DNA of 64,000 bases from Pseudoclavibacter sp. AY1H1 (GTDB lineage: Bacteria; Actinomycetota; Actinomycetes; Actinomycetales; Microbacteriaceae). The notes beneath the pieces were generated by a model that was given only the letters and a program-made list of their open reading frames with translations, made no database searches and was not told the origin of the DNA. The translations under genes were made by a program, and so were the position numbers. The DNA is taken from assembly GCF_002931055.1 (NCBI RefSeq), contig NZ_PSXX01000007.1:62001-126000 (forward strand), given 5' to 3'. This document shows, piece after piece, positions 8,734 to 15,964 of this stretch (position 1 is the stretch's first letter; each line of letters begins with the position of its first letter).

Positions 8734-9638
8734 TGCGCACCCAACGCCTCATCGCAGGTACGACCGCGCTGCTCGTCGGGCTCGTGCTCTCCGGATGCGC
8801 GACGACGACCCCGACAGCGGTCGCGAACCACGAGGCGAAGCTCGAGTACCACGCCGACACCGGCGCGGAGCTGCTCGGCGACTCCCTCGTCGAGGGCCTC
8901 GCCAAGGTCGAAAATTTCTCCGCCACCGCCTACACGCACGGCAAGGCCTCGACCGGGGCGACGCTCAGCACACAGCACGAGACGAGCGTGGTCGGCGCGT
9001 CCTACGTCACGAAGGAGTCGACCGCCGAGGCGGGAACCTCCATCGACGAGGTCCACATCGCTGGCAGCGACTACACCTACTACCTCTTCGGCAGCGCGTA
9101 CACGACGGTCGTCTCGACCCCGTGGGCGCGCCTGCCGATGGGCGACCTCGACCGCGCGAACGACCCGCAGCGCACGTGCATCCTCGGCACCGTCATCTAC
9201 ATGTGCAATCTGGTGAAGGCATGGCAGCTGTCGAAGGAGAGCAACGGCGAGGAGCTTCCCGAGAAGCTCGAGGTCTCGGCAGATGGCAGCAAGCACTTCA
9301 CGTCGGCGGTCACGTTCGACTCGCTCGAGGAGGCCGGGCTGTACACGCTGGGCGACGACCTCCGCTCGCAGCTCAGCGACGACGAGCTCGGCACGCTGCT
9401 CCCCCTGCACGTGTGGGTCGGCACGGATGGCATCGTGCAGAAGATCGAGGTGAACGGCACGATGGATGCGGCATCGCTCGATGTCGAGGTGCAGTTCGGA
9501 TTCGAGATCACGGGCACGCCGACTGCCGACGATCTGCCGGATGACCCCGCGTCGCTCGCGCCCCAGTACGTGACCAATGTGACTGCAGATCAGGCGAGCG
9601 CGTTCTGGGATGCGATCGGGAACGCGAGAACCGGCTAG
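8733..9638 (+). CDS. Lipoprotein of unknown function (LolA/LppX-like pattern possible)
   Basis: 301 residues. Signal peptide MRTQRLIAGTTALLVGLVLSGC ends in a lipobox with Cys22. The mature part alternates short strands with charged turns and has two close cysteines (CILGTVIYMC) that could form a disulfide. The pattern recalls actinobacterial LppX/LprG-type beta proteins, but I do not recognise a defined family. I chose the ATG at 8733 because it overlaps the protease stop and directly precedes the signal peptide; the frame is open further upstream inside the protease gene. Position suggests that it works with the anchored protease, perhaps as partner or substrate; that is inference. Confidence 0.85.
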   Translation: MRTQRLIAGTTALLVGLVLSGCATTTPTAVANHEAKLEYHADTGAELLGDSLVEGLAKVENFSATAYTHGKASTGATLSTQHETSVVGASYVTKESTAEAGTSIDEVHIAGSDYTYYLFGSAYTTVVSTPWARLPMGDLDRANDPQRTCILGTVIYMCNLVKAWQLSKESNGEELPEKLEVSADGSKHFTSAVTFDSLEEAGLYTLGDDLRSQLSDDELGTLLPLHVWVGTDGIVQKIEVNGTMDAASLDVEVQFGFEITGTPTADDLPDDPASLAPQYVTNVTADQASAFWDAIGNARTG

Positions 9639-9686
9639 GCCGGGCCCGCTCATGCACGTCGCAGCAAGCAAGCTGGAGGAACCACG

Positions 9687-10706
9687 ATGACCTTCCCACC
9701 GCAGGGCGGCCCGCAGAGGCCGCGCGACCCCAACGATCCGCGCGACCCGCAGCAGGGGCGGCAGGAGCAGCAGGGGCAGCAGGCTCATCGACCGCACGGG
9801 CCCGGCCAGGGGTCGGGGCCGGAACAGCACTACGGTCAGAACCAGAACCAGGGCCAGGGCCAGAACCAGAACCAGAACCAGCAATATGCGCCGCGCCAGC
9901 AGGGTCAGCAGGGTCAGGGTCAGCAGGGTCAGGGCCAGCAGCCGGCACAGCATCAGCAGCCTTCCCAGTACGGCCAGCCGTACCCCCAGCCCGGGTACCC
10001 GGCCGCATCGGCGACGCCAGGTGCGAGTAACGCCGGTCAGGCCGGCCAGACCAGCCAGACCAGCCAGTTCGGGACGGCGTCAGGCGCGAGGTCAACCCCC
10101 AGCGCGTACGGCTCCGGCGCTCACACGGCATCGGCGTCCGGCTTCGGGCCTGGAGCCGGCTCCGGGTCTGGCTCCGGGTACGACTCCGGGTATGGCTCCG
10201 GGTATGCGACCCCGAACGCCGCCTACGGTGTTCCGAGCGCCACCTACGGGGCGCCAGCTCCCGCATCCTCGACACAGCAGGGCTTCGGCTACCAGCAGCC
10301 GCCGGTTGGCTACCCAGGCTCAGTCACCCAGGGGCCCGGCGTCCAAGGCCAGCAGTTCGGGCCAGGGCCAGGGTTGGCTCCGGCAGGCAAGCCGAAGCGC
10401 AACTCTCGTCTGCTCCTGATCCTCGCGATTCCCGCGGCGGCGCTCATCGCAGGTCTCGGTGGCTACTTCATCGGACAGAGCAACGGCAGCGTGCTCGCCG
10501 CGGAGCCGCTGCAGGCTGAGGTCACGCGCGTGCTGCAAGACGATTTCGGTCTCGTCGAGGTGACCGACGTCGTCTGCCCAGAGCAGGTCAAGGCCGATCA
10601 AGGCGCCGAGTTCCAATGCACGTTCACGTACGCCGAGCAGGAGCAGTCCGTGACCGTCACCGTCTCGTCAGCCGACGGCCAGGTCGTCGTCGGCGCCCCG
10701 GAGTAG
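9687..10706 (+). CDS. Gln/Gly-rich membrane protein with C-terminal DUF4333 domain
   Basis: 339 residues in three parts. Residues 1 to about 225 are low complexity, rich in Gln, Gly, Pro and Ser with QNQGQGQNQ and SGSGYDSGYGSG-type repeats. One transmembrane helix follows near 235-257 (LLLILAIPAAALIAGLGGYFIG). A DUF4333 domain occupies roughly residues 262-339 with two cysteines (VVCPEQ, FQCTFTY). The expected topology is a long disordered cytoplasmic N-terminus and a small external domain. It follows the two lipoproteins by 48 bp with a Shine-Dalgarno sequence (GGAGGAA), so the three probably form one envelope unit. DUF4333 has no known activity. Confidence 0.88.
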   Translation: MTFPPQGGPQRPRDPNDPRDPQQGRQEQQGQQAHRPHGPGQGSGPEQHYGQNQNQGQGQNQNQNQQYAPRQQGQQGQGQQGQGQQPAQHQQPSQYGQPYPQPGYPAASATPGASNAGQAGQTSQTSQFGTASGARSTPSAYGSGAHTASASGFGPGAGSGSGSGYDSGYGSGYATPNAAYGVPSATYGAPAPASSTQQGFGYQQPPVGYPGSVTQGPGVQGQQFGPGPGLAPAGKPKRNSRLLLILAIPAAALIAGLGGYFIGQSNGSVLAAEPLQAEVTRVLQDDFGLVEVTDVVCPEQVKADQGAEFQCTFTYAEQEQSVTVTVSSADGQVVVGAPE

Positions 10707-10765
10707 CCCGGGAGGGGAAACTCCACCCGCACCCCGCACTCACTCGGACGCGCGCGCCAGGACGA

Positions 10766-10782
10766 GCACCGGCGACCGGTGC
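10766..10782. terminator. Short hairpin between convergent genes
   Basis: GCACCGG (10766-10772) and CCGGTGC (10776-10782) form a 7-bp perfect stem with a 3-nt loop in the gap between the convergent DUF4333 and NUDIX genes. No T-tract follows, so a terminator role is tentative. Confidence 0.35.
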
Positions 10783-10790
10783 CAGCACGC

Positions 10791-11339
10791 CTACCGAGAG
10801 CCTCCGGGTCCGACGATCGGCAGCGGCACCCCGTCCACGAGCAGCTCGCACTCGGGCCGGTCCGCGACGGCGACGGCCACACGGGAGGCGAGATGCTCGG
10901 GCATCTCGGGCAGGGCATCCACGGGGAACCAGGCGACATCCACCGACTCGTCGTCGCCGACCGCCGCCTCCCCGGACACCCAGGAGCAGCGGAACACCAG
11001 GTCGCAGTACTGGGCGCGGTCACCCGTCGCGTGCACGATCTTCGGCGAGACGCTGAGGCGCACGAGCCGCTCGACGCGGACTTCGACCATCGCCTCCTCG
11101 AGGCTCTCCCGCACGGCAGCCGTCGCCGGATGCTCGCCCGGGTCGACGATGCCCGTCACCGGGCTCCACACCCCATTGTCGGAACGCCGCACGAGCAGCA
11201 CCTCCTCACCGCTGGCAGCGGACACACCAGCGGGTGCCATCGCGGGGCGGATGATGACGGCAGTCGAACCAGCAAGCCAGAGCGGATGCTCCGGCCCGAT
11301 CTTGGCGCGCAGCTCGGCGACGAACTCAGGAATGGGCAT
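10791..11339 (-). CDS. NUDIX hydrolase
   Basis: 182 residues from ATG at 11339 (MPIPEFVAELRAKIG). NUDIX enzymes hydrolyse nucleoside diphosphates linked to another moiety. The box runs GIVDPGEHPATAAVRESLEE and then AMV: the catalytic RExxEE core is intact, but the Gly normally found two residues after EE is Met here. The strand GSTAVIIRPA and a C-terminal DVAWFPVDALPEMP segment fit small housekeeping NUDIX proteins. It lies five bases after the stop of the VIT gene on the same strand. The substrate cannot be told from sequence. Confidence 0.9.
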   Translation of the reverse strand: MPIPEFVAELRAKIGPEHPLWLAGSTAVIIRPAMAPAGVSAASGEEVLLVRRSDNGVWSPVTGIVDPGEHPATAAVRESLEEAMVEVRVERLVRLSVSPKIVHATGDRAQYCDLVFRCSWVSGEAAVGDDESVDVAWFPVDALPEMPEHLASRVAVAVADRPECELLVDGVPLPIVGPGGSR

Positions 11340-11344
11340 GGGCC

Positions 11345-12475
11345 CTATCCAACCGCAACTCCGAAGACGAGGCCGAGCACGTACGTCACGGCCGCGGCCC
11401 CGAAGCCGATGAGCAGCTGGCGTCCGGCGCGACGCCACGGCGGACCGCCAGACAGCACGCCGACGATGGCGCCCGTCGAGAGAAGCGCGACTCCGACGAC
11501 CGCCGCGGACACCACCACGGCGGCGATCCCGCTCATTCCGAAGATGTAGGGAAGCACCGGGAGGAGCGCGCCGCCGGCGAAGAAGCAGAAGCTGGAGAGG
11601 GCCGCGGTCCATGCGGTACCGAGCTCCTCGTGCTCTTCCTCGGCGGACTGCAGCGAGATCGGGCCGGATTCCGGGTCGGCGCCCTGCAGCGCGAACACGC
11701 GGTGCGCGTAGCTGCGAGCCTCGTCCTCGCCCATGCCGCGGGCACGGTAGACGAGCTCCAGCTCGTTCGCGTTCACGTCGAGCCGCTGGATGGTCTGGGG
11801 AGTATCCGGGCTTGGCGTCGACGCCTCAAGGAGCTCACGCTGCGAACGGACGGACACGTACTCGCCCGCCGCCATCGACAACGCTCCGGCGAGGAGCCCG
11901 GAGAGGCCCGTCGCGAGGATGATCACCGTGGGCGCACCGGTCGCGCCGATGCCGAGCACGAGGGCGAGGTTCGAGACGAGCCCGTCGTTGGCGCCGAACA
12001 CCGCCGCCCGGAAACCGCCAGACATGCGGGAGCGGCTGCGCATTGCCAGGCCCCGCACGACCTCCTCGTGGATGCGCTCGTCTGCCGCCATCTCGGGGGT
12101 CGCGTCCGCTTCGCGCTCGTACGGCGAACGTGACTCTGCTCGCTGGATGAGCGCCAGCACGAAGAGAGAGCCGAAGCGGCGCGCGAACCAGCCGAAGAGG
12201 CGCGTGCCGAGTTGTGCGCGCACCCCGCCGTCGCCCGCCGGGCCGAGGAGGCTCAGCCAGTGCTCCTCGTGCCGCACCTCGGCGCTCGCGAGACCCAGCA
12301 GGATCTCACGCTCCTCGCCCTCGCGCTTCGCCGCGAGGTCTCGGTACACGGACCCTTCGGCGCGCTCATCGGCGAGGTAGCGGCGCCAGCGGCGAATGTC
12401 GGCAGCGCTCGGCTCGCGAGAGAGATCCCCGGTTCCGGGCCCGCGCTGCGGCTGCGGGGGTGGTGTCTGCGGCAT
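11345..12475 (-). CDS. VIT1/CCC1-family transporter with ferritin-like N-terminal domain
   Basis: 376 residues. Residues ~15-150 form a rubrerythrin/ferritin-like helical segment with metal-type Glu/His positions (YLADERAEGSVYRDL, ASAEVRHEEHW, DERIHEE). The remainder is a five-helix VIT1/CCC1 transporter (FGANDGLVSNLALVLGI, SMAAGEYVSVRSQRE) that moves Fe2+ or Mn2+ out of the cytoplasm. The long frame extends to 12577, but ATG at 12475 has AAGGAT upstream and starts a plausible Pro-rich leader. It probably forms a two-gene unit with the NUDIX gene. Confidence 0.9.
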   Translation of the reverse strand: MPQTPPPQPQRGPGTGDLSREPSAADIRRWRRYLADERAEGSVYRDLAAKREGEEREILLGLASAEVRHEEHWLSLLGPAGDGGVRAQLGTRLFGWFARRFGSLFVLALIQRAESRSPYEREADATPEMAADERIHEEVVRGLAMRSRSRMSGGFRAAVFGANDGLVSNLALVLGIGATGAPTVIILATGLSGLLAGALSMAAGEYVSVRSQRELLEASTPSPDTPQTIQRLDVNANELELVYRARGMGEDEARSYAHRVFALQGADPESGPISLQSAEEEHEELGTAWTAALSSFCFFAGGALLPVLPYIFGMSGIAAVVVSAAVVGVALLSTGAIVGVLSGGPPWRRAGRQLLIGFGAAAVTYVLGLVFGVAVG

Positions 12476-12631
12476 GGGCCATGCATCCTTCGTGGGGACG
12501 CCTCGAGCCCGAATGGAGCACGGGCATCGTTGACAACGTTGCCCCAACGCTACGTGCGCACGCCCCGGTTTCCGCAACCTCGCAGAGAAGTTCGGCGCAC
12601 CGGAGCGGAGCGCCTCGCCGCCCCTCTCGAG

Positions 12632-13237
12632 CTACTCGCCGGCCGCGCCCGCCTCGGTGACCGAGACGTCGGCACGGGTGAAGTTCATGAACGACCTCGA
12701 AGCGGTCGGGCCGCGCTGCCCGAGGTAGCGGGAGCTGTAGATCGCGGAGCCGTAGGGGTGCTCCGCGGCACTCGAGAGCTGGAAGAAGCAGAGCTGGCCG
12801 ATCTTCATGCCGGGCCAGAGCTTGATGGGGAGCGTCGCGACGTTCGACAGCTCCAACGTGACGTGCCCCGTGAAGCCGGGGTCGATGAATCCGGCTGTCG
12901 AGTGCGTGAGCAGCCCGAGCCTGCCGAGCGAGCTCTTGCCTTCGAGCCGAGCAGCGACATCGTCGCCGAGGGTGACGCGTTCGAACGTGGAGGCGAGCAC
13001 GAACTCGCCTGGGTGCAGCACGAACGGCTCGTCTGGCTTCGACGTGACCAGCCTCGTCAGCTCCGGCTGCTCCTCTGCCGGGTCGATGAACGGGTACCTG
13101 TGGTTGTCGAACAGCCGGAAGTACCTGTCGAGGCGCACGTCGATGCTCGAGGGCTGCACGAGCCCGGGCTCGTACGGCTCGAGGCCGATACGGCCCGCTT
13201 CGACGCCCTGCTTGATGTCGCGATCGCTGAGAAGCAC
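12632..13237 (-). CDS. dcd: dCTP deaminase (actinobacterial, possibly bifunctional dCTP deaminase/dUTPase)
   Basis: 201 residues. Converts dCTP to dUTP, and in actinobacteria often directly to dUMP, feeding dTMP synthesis. Family motifs: [10 protein letters not shown] start, [43 protein letters not shown] and QLCFFQL. Translation starts at GTG 13237 with no Shine-Dalgarno sequence: a -10 box TAGGCT ends six bases before the GTG, so the mRNA is predicted leaderless. It is divergent from a small membrane protein gene with a mirror-image promoter. Confidence 0.96.
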   Translation of the reverse strand: MLLSDRDIKQGVEAGRIGLEPYEPGLVQPSSIDVRLDRYFRLFDNHRYPFIDPAEEQPELTRLVTSKPDEPFVLHPGEFVLASTFERVTLGDDVAARLEGKSSLGRLGLLTHSTAGFIDPGFTGHVTLELSNVATLPIKLWPGMKIGQLCFFQLSSAAEHPYGSAIYSSRYLGQRGPTASRSFMNFTRADVSVTEAGAAGE

Positions 13238-13287
13238 GTCGTCAGCCTAGTTGGTCGGCGGATGCGCGAGGCTAGGCTGATGACGTG
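13235..13287. promoter_or_regulatory. Symmetric divergent leaderless promoters of dcd and a small membrane gene
   Basis: The ends 13235-13250 (CACGTCGTCAGCCTAG) and 13272-13287 (CTAGGCTGATGACGTG) are inverted repeats with one mismatch in 16. Each arm holds TAGGCT, then six bases, then a GTG start, one facing left (dcd) and one right (57-residue protein). Both genes should therefore be transcribed as leaderless mRNAs from mirror promoters 21 bp apart. Confidence 0.65.
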
Positions 13288-13458
13288 AGCAGAAACGTGT
13301 GGACCGTCATCGGCGTCATCGTGGCCGTCGTGATCGCGTGGTGGCTCGTCGACGTGCTCTTCCACTTGGCCTGGATGGTGGCTCGACTGAGCATCGTCGC
13401 CGTGGTTGCCGTCATCGTGTTCTTCGTCATCCGCGCGCTCGTCGCCAAACGCGACTGA
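13285..13458 (+). CDS. Small membrane protein, 57 residues
   Basis: Translates as MSRNVWTVIGVIVAVVIAWW and onward, ending VRALVAKRD-like (FFVIRALVAKRD). Two hydrophobic helices (about 6-24 and 30-50) are joined by a short LFHLAWMVARL segment, with a basic C-terminus. No domain is recognised. GTG at 13285 lies six bases after a TAGGCT -10 box and has no Shine-Dalgarno sequence, so a leaderless start is expected. The stop codon lies at the base of a strong terminator hairpin, which supports a real expressed unit. Confidence 0.7.
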   Translation: MSRNVWTVIGVIVAVVIAWWLVDVLFHLAWMVARLSIVAVVAVIVFFVIRALVAKRD

Positions 13459-13489
13459 ACCCGACCGGCGCGGTGCCGGTCGGGTTCAG
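13455..13489. terminator. 15-bp hairpin terminator
   Basis: CTGAACCCGACCGGC (13455-13469) pairs perfectly with 13475-13489 around a 5-nt loop. The stem includes the stop codon of the 57-residue protein and lies just beyond the end of the convergent secreted-protein gene, so it can act in both directions. Confidence 0.8.
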
Positions 13490-13526
13490 AGTGTCAGCGC
13501 AGACCCGCGCGCTCGGGAGCGCAGCC

Positions 13527-14240
13527 TCAGGCTGGGATGACGTTCGCCTCGAGCTCCTCGGCCGCCCCGTCAGGCGCGGTGAACGCGCGACGCTCGCGAG
13601 GATTGGTGGGAGTGTTCGGCATGTTCGGTGGGGTGTTGTCGTTGAGCGGCGTGTACACGTTCGTGCCGATCTTCCGCCGGAACGCGAGCTCGACGCCATC
13701 CACCGTCACGTATCTGTCGACGTAGAGGGAGGGCGCCCGGCCGTCGAGCTGAGCGAAGCCGCTGAAGTACATGTCGCTGACGAGGTTCGTGACACCCTCC
13801 GTCGGCACGATGGTGCGCAGGTAGGTCATCTGGTAGCTCACGTGCCTGCCCTCAGGGAAGTCGTGTGTGCCGATCGGGTCGAGATTGCTCCAGGATGAGG
13901 AGATGCCCGGCGACCATGAGCTCGGACCGGGAAGATAGTGCACCACGATTCGCGTGCCCGTGATGACAGAACTGCTTGTCGTGTGCGTCACCCAGAGCCC
14001 GTACGCCCCGTACTCGTGATCCCTACCAGGGTTTCCCGTGATGGTGTATTGCTCTATACCGGAGCCCGGTAGGCCGAAGGCGATCCACCCGTTCAGACCC
14101 GGCGGCTGCGCCGGTATCCCTGAGCTCGCCTGGGCTGGAGCGGAGACCGCGATGGCGATCGTCGGCAGCGCCCACGCCGCCGCGGATGCGACCGCCCGTC
14201 GACTCGGCCCCTGTTTTTCGGCGCGCAGAATATCGCTCAT
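13527..14240 (-). CDS. Secreted protein with Tat-like signal, unknown function
   Basis: 237 residues from ATG at 14240 (AGGGGGAAAC upstream). The N-terminus has PSRRAVASAAAWALP, then a weakly hydrophobic stretch and APAQASS cleavage region, as in actinobacterial Tat signals. The mature part is Ser/Gly/Tyr-rich beta-type with ISSSWSNLDPIGTH and ends in an Ala/Glu-rich tail. The protein at 36920-37561 has the same signal layout and a matching SSSWTNLQPTG segment, so they are paralogues. The longer frame to 14342 is not used because the Shine-Dalgarno sequence and signal peptide fix the start. Function unknown; probably surface or extracellular. Confidence 0.8.
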   Translation of the reverse strand: MSDILRAEKQGPSRRAVASAAAWALPTIAIAVSAPAQASSGIPAQPPGLNGWIAFGLPGSGIEQYTITGNPGRDHEYGAYGLWVTHTTSSSVITGTRIVVHYLPGPSSWSPGISSSWSNLDPIGTHDFPEGRHVSYQMTYLRTIVPTEGVTNLVSDMYFSGFAQLDGRAPSLYVDRYVTVDGVELAFRRKIGTNVYTPLNDNTPPNMPNTPTNPRERRAFTAPDGAAEELEANVIPA

Positions 14241-14453
14241 GTTTCCCCCTGGAAGTATCAAGCAGTGAACCGACATTCCCCCACGTCGGTCCCACTGCAG
14301 CGTGCGGTCCACAATGACAGATCTGAAATTGGACCGCAACATTTCGGCGAGTCCGACAGGTACCCGAGGCGAGCCCTCACGGCCGCGCCGCCACCACCCC
14401 CAGGTGGCTTCGTTGTACGATGGTGGAGTTCATCGCCCCGGGGTGCTGAATAC

Positions 14454-14527
14454 GCGGATGTAGTTCAATGGCAGAACTTCAGCTTCCCAAGCTGATAGCG
14501 CGGGTTCGATTCCCGTCATCCGCTCCA
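14454..14527 (+). tRNA. tRNA-Gly (anticodon CCC), CCA encoded
   Basis: Acceptor GCGGATG (14454-14460) pairs with CATCCGC (14517-14523). The D-arm is GTTC/GAAC, the anticodon stem TCAGC/GCTGA with loop TTCCCAA (anticodon CCC, reading GGG), and the T-arm GCGGG-TTCGATT-CCCGT. Discriminator T is followed by CCA. No integrase or attachment duplication was seen nearby. Confidence 0.93.
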
Positions 14528-14530
14528 CGA

Positions 14531-14574
14531 AAAAGGCCAGGCCGGTCGCTGGACGCGACCTGGCCTGGCCTTTT
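14531..14574 (+). terminator. Intrinsic terminator after tRNA-Gly
   Basis: AAAAGGCCAGGCC plus GGTCGC pairs with GCGACC and TGGCCTGGCCTTTT (14555-14574), one base bulged, with loop TGGAC. It ends in TTTTCTCTT, a T-rich tail, and also faces the end of the DUF3072 gene on the other strand. Confidence 0.85.
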
Positions 14575-14586
14575 CTCTTGCCGCGG

Positions 14587-14823
14587 TCAGCTCTCGCCGC
14601 GACCCGTCTTCTGCTGGAGGCGGTCGATATGCTCCGACGCCTCGGCCTTCGTGATGTCCGCAGGGATCTCTTCGCCAGCCTCGCGGGCAAGCGTGTCGAG
14701 GTAGCTGCGCTGCGCGCCGGTCATCGGCTCGTCGCCGGTGACCCAGTTCGAGGGGTCCTTCTCCGTGCCGTTCTCATCGGGCTCGGTTGCTCCGAGCATT
14801 TCACCTTCGTGTGTCTCTGCCAT
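14587..14823 (-). CDS. DUF3072 domain-containing protein
   Basis: 78 residues, acidic. The family core DPSNWVTGDEPMTGAQRSYL, then DTLAREAGEEIPADITKAEA, spans about residues 23-65. Small soluble actinobacterial and proteobacterial proteins of unknown role. ATG at 14823 gives MAETHEGEML; the frame is open far upstream across the VOC gene, but that is a shadow. It lies next to the tRNA terminator in convergent orientation. Confidence 0.88.
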   Translation of the reverse strand: MAETHEGEMLGATEPDENGTEKDPSNWVTGDEPMTGAQRSYLDTLAREAGEEIPADITKAEASEHIDRLQQKTGRGES

Positions 14824-14921
14824 ACCGGCGAGAGTAGGCGGCTCGCCTGGCTGGCGACCCGACGAATCCTGGGAAGATGTGTTCGAACCCGAGCGCCCTC
14901 GATGCCACACGGTGGTAGGTA

Positions 14922-15839
14922 TCAGAAGTCGGCGATGACCAGCTTCTTCATCTGCATCATGTGCTCGTAGCCATCCGGTTTCGCCATGAGCTCCCCCATG
15001 TTCGTGGGCACGATCTGCCAGCTCACTCCGAACCTGTCCACCAGCCAGCCGCATTGCTCGGCTTCCGGGACGGCGCTCATCGCGCTCCAGTAGTGGTCGA
15101 TCTCCGCCTGGTCGGCGCAGTCGACCTCGAGTGAGACGCCGCAGTCGAAGCCGAACTCCTGGCCGGCCCCGTTGTCCATCGCGACGAACCATTGCCCGGC
15201 GAGCTGGAAGTCGGCGTACATGACGGCACCCGCCGGAGCGGGACCCGAAGGCGCCGGGTACTCGGCGATCGTGCCGATGCGCGCATCCGGGAACAGGGAG
15301 ACGTAGAAGTCGATGGCCTCGCGCGCCCTGTTCTGCGCCGCTCCGCCGAAGAGCAGACTCGGCACGATGAACGGCCGGGCCTCGTCGGCCGTGCTCAGCC
15401 CGGCGGGATCGACGAACATGAGCTGCCAGCTCACGCCGTAGCGGTCCTCGACCCAGCCGTAGTGCGGGCTGAAGGGGTACTCCTGCAGCGGCATGAGCAC
15501 CTTGCCGCCATCGCTGAGCGCAGTCCAGAGCTTGTCGAGGCTCGCTCGCACCGACGCCGCGTCGCCGCCGAGCACGCGCGGGTCGAAGTTGAGCATGAAC
15601 GAGACCGACGGGTTCGGCCTGAACTGGTCGCCGGCGTTGATGAGCGTGAACCGGTACTCGTCGATCTCCACGCCCACGACGAGCGGCAGGCCCGCGAAGT
15701 CCTTCTGGAAGTCGAGGAGGTCGGTCTCGGGGTATCGGGCTTCCACGGACGTCGTCGTCTTGGGGAAGCTGGAAGCGTAGAACTCGCCGGCCTCTTCGGC
15801 ATTCTTGTTGAACCAAAGGTTCGGGATGATCTTCTGCAT
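14922..15839 (-). CDS. Two-domain VOC (PhnB-like / 3-demethylubiquinone-methyltransferase-like) protein
   Basis: 305 residues built from two related halves. Each half has the PhnB/DUF-type glyoxalase pattern: NLWFNKNAEEAGEFYASSFP and YGVSWQLMF in the first, LLFGGAAQNRAREAIDFYVSLFP and FGVSWQIVPTNM in the second. VOC proteins bind small molecules or metals; many PhnB-type members have no known substrate. The duplication within one chain forms the four-module VOC fold without a partner. ATG at 15839 is preceded by an AGCGAG-type weak ribosome site. Confidence 0.88.
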   Translation of the reverse strand: MQKIIPNLWFNKNAEEAGEFYASSFPKTTTSVEARYPETDLLDFQKDFAGLPLVVGVEIDEYRFTLINAGDQFRPNPSVSFMLNFDPRVLGGDAASVRASLDKLWTALSDGGKVLMPLQEYPFSPHYGWVEDRYGVSWQLMFVDPAGLSTADEARPFIVPSLLFGGAAQNRAREAIDFYVSLFPDARIGTIAEYPAPSGPAPAGAVMYADFQLAGQWFVAMDNGAGQEFGFDCGVSLEVDCADQAEIDHYWSAMSAVPEAEQCGWLVDRFGVSWQIVPTNMGELMAKPDGYEHMMQMKKLVIADF

Positions 15840-15964
15840 GACTCGCTGCTCCTGCACGCGTCGGTCGATCTGAGCCCGGTCGGGCCCACTCGCAAAATTA
15901 CTCCCGACCCCCGACAACGGCGGCGAGCCTCGTGCTCGAGTGGGAGCGAACACCCAGGGTTCGG

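Noticed and set aside
8616-9953. 445-residue leftward frame rich in Leu/Val/Arg at its start
   Set aside because: It is antisense to the lipoprotein and Gln-rich gene; the Leu runs are the reverse of the Gln-coding repeats.
13527-14342. Start of the secreted protein at 14342
   Set aside because: The extra 34 residues lack a ribosome site, while ATG 14240 has AGGGGG and directly begins the signal peptide.
14454-14527. tRNA-Gly as an integration site of a genomic island
   Set aside because: No integrase, no duplicated tRNA 3' end and ordinary genes on both sides.
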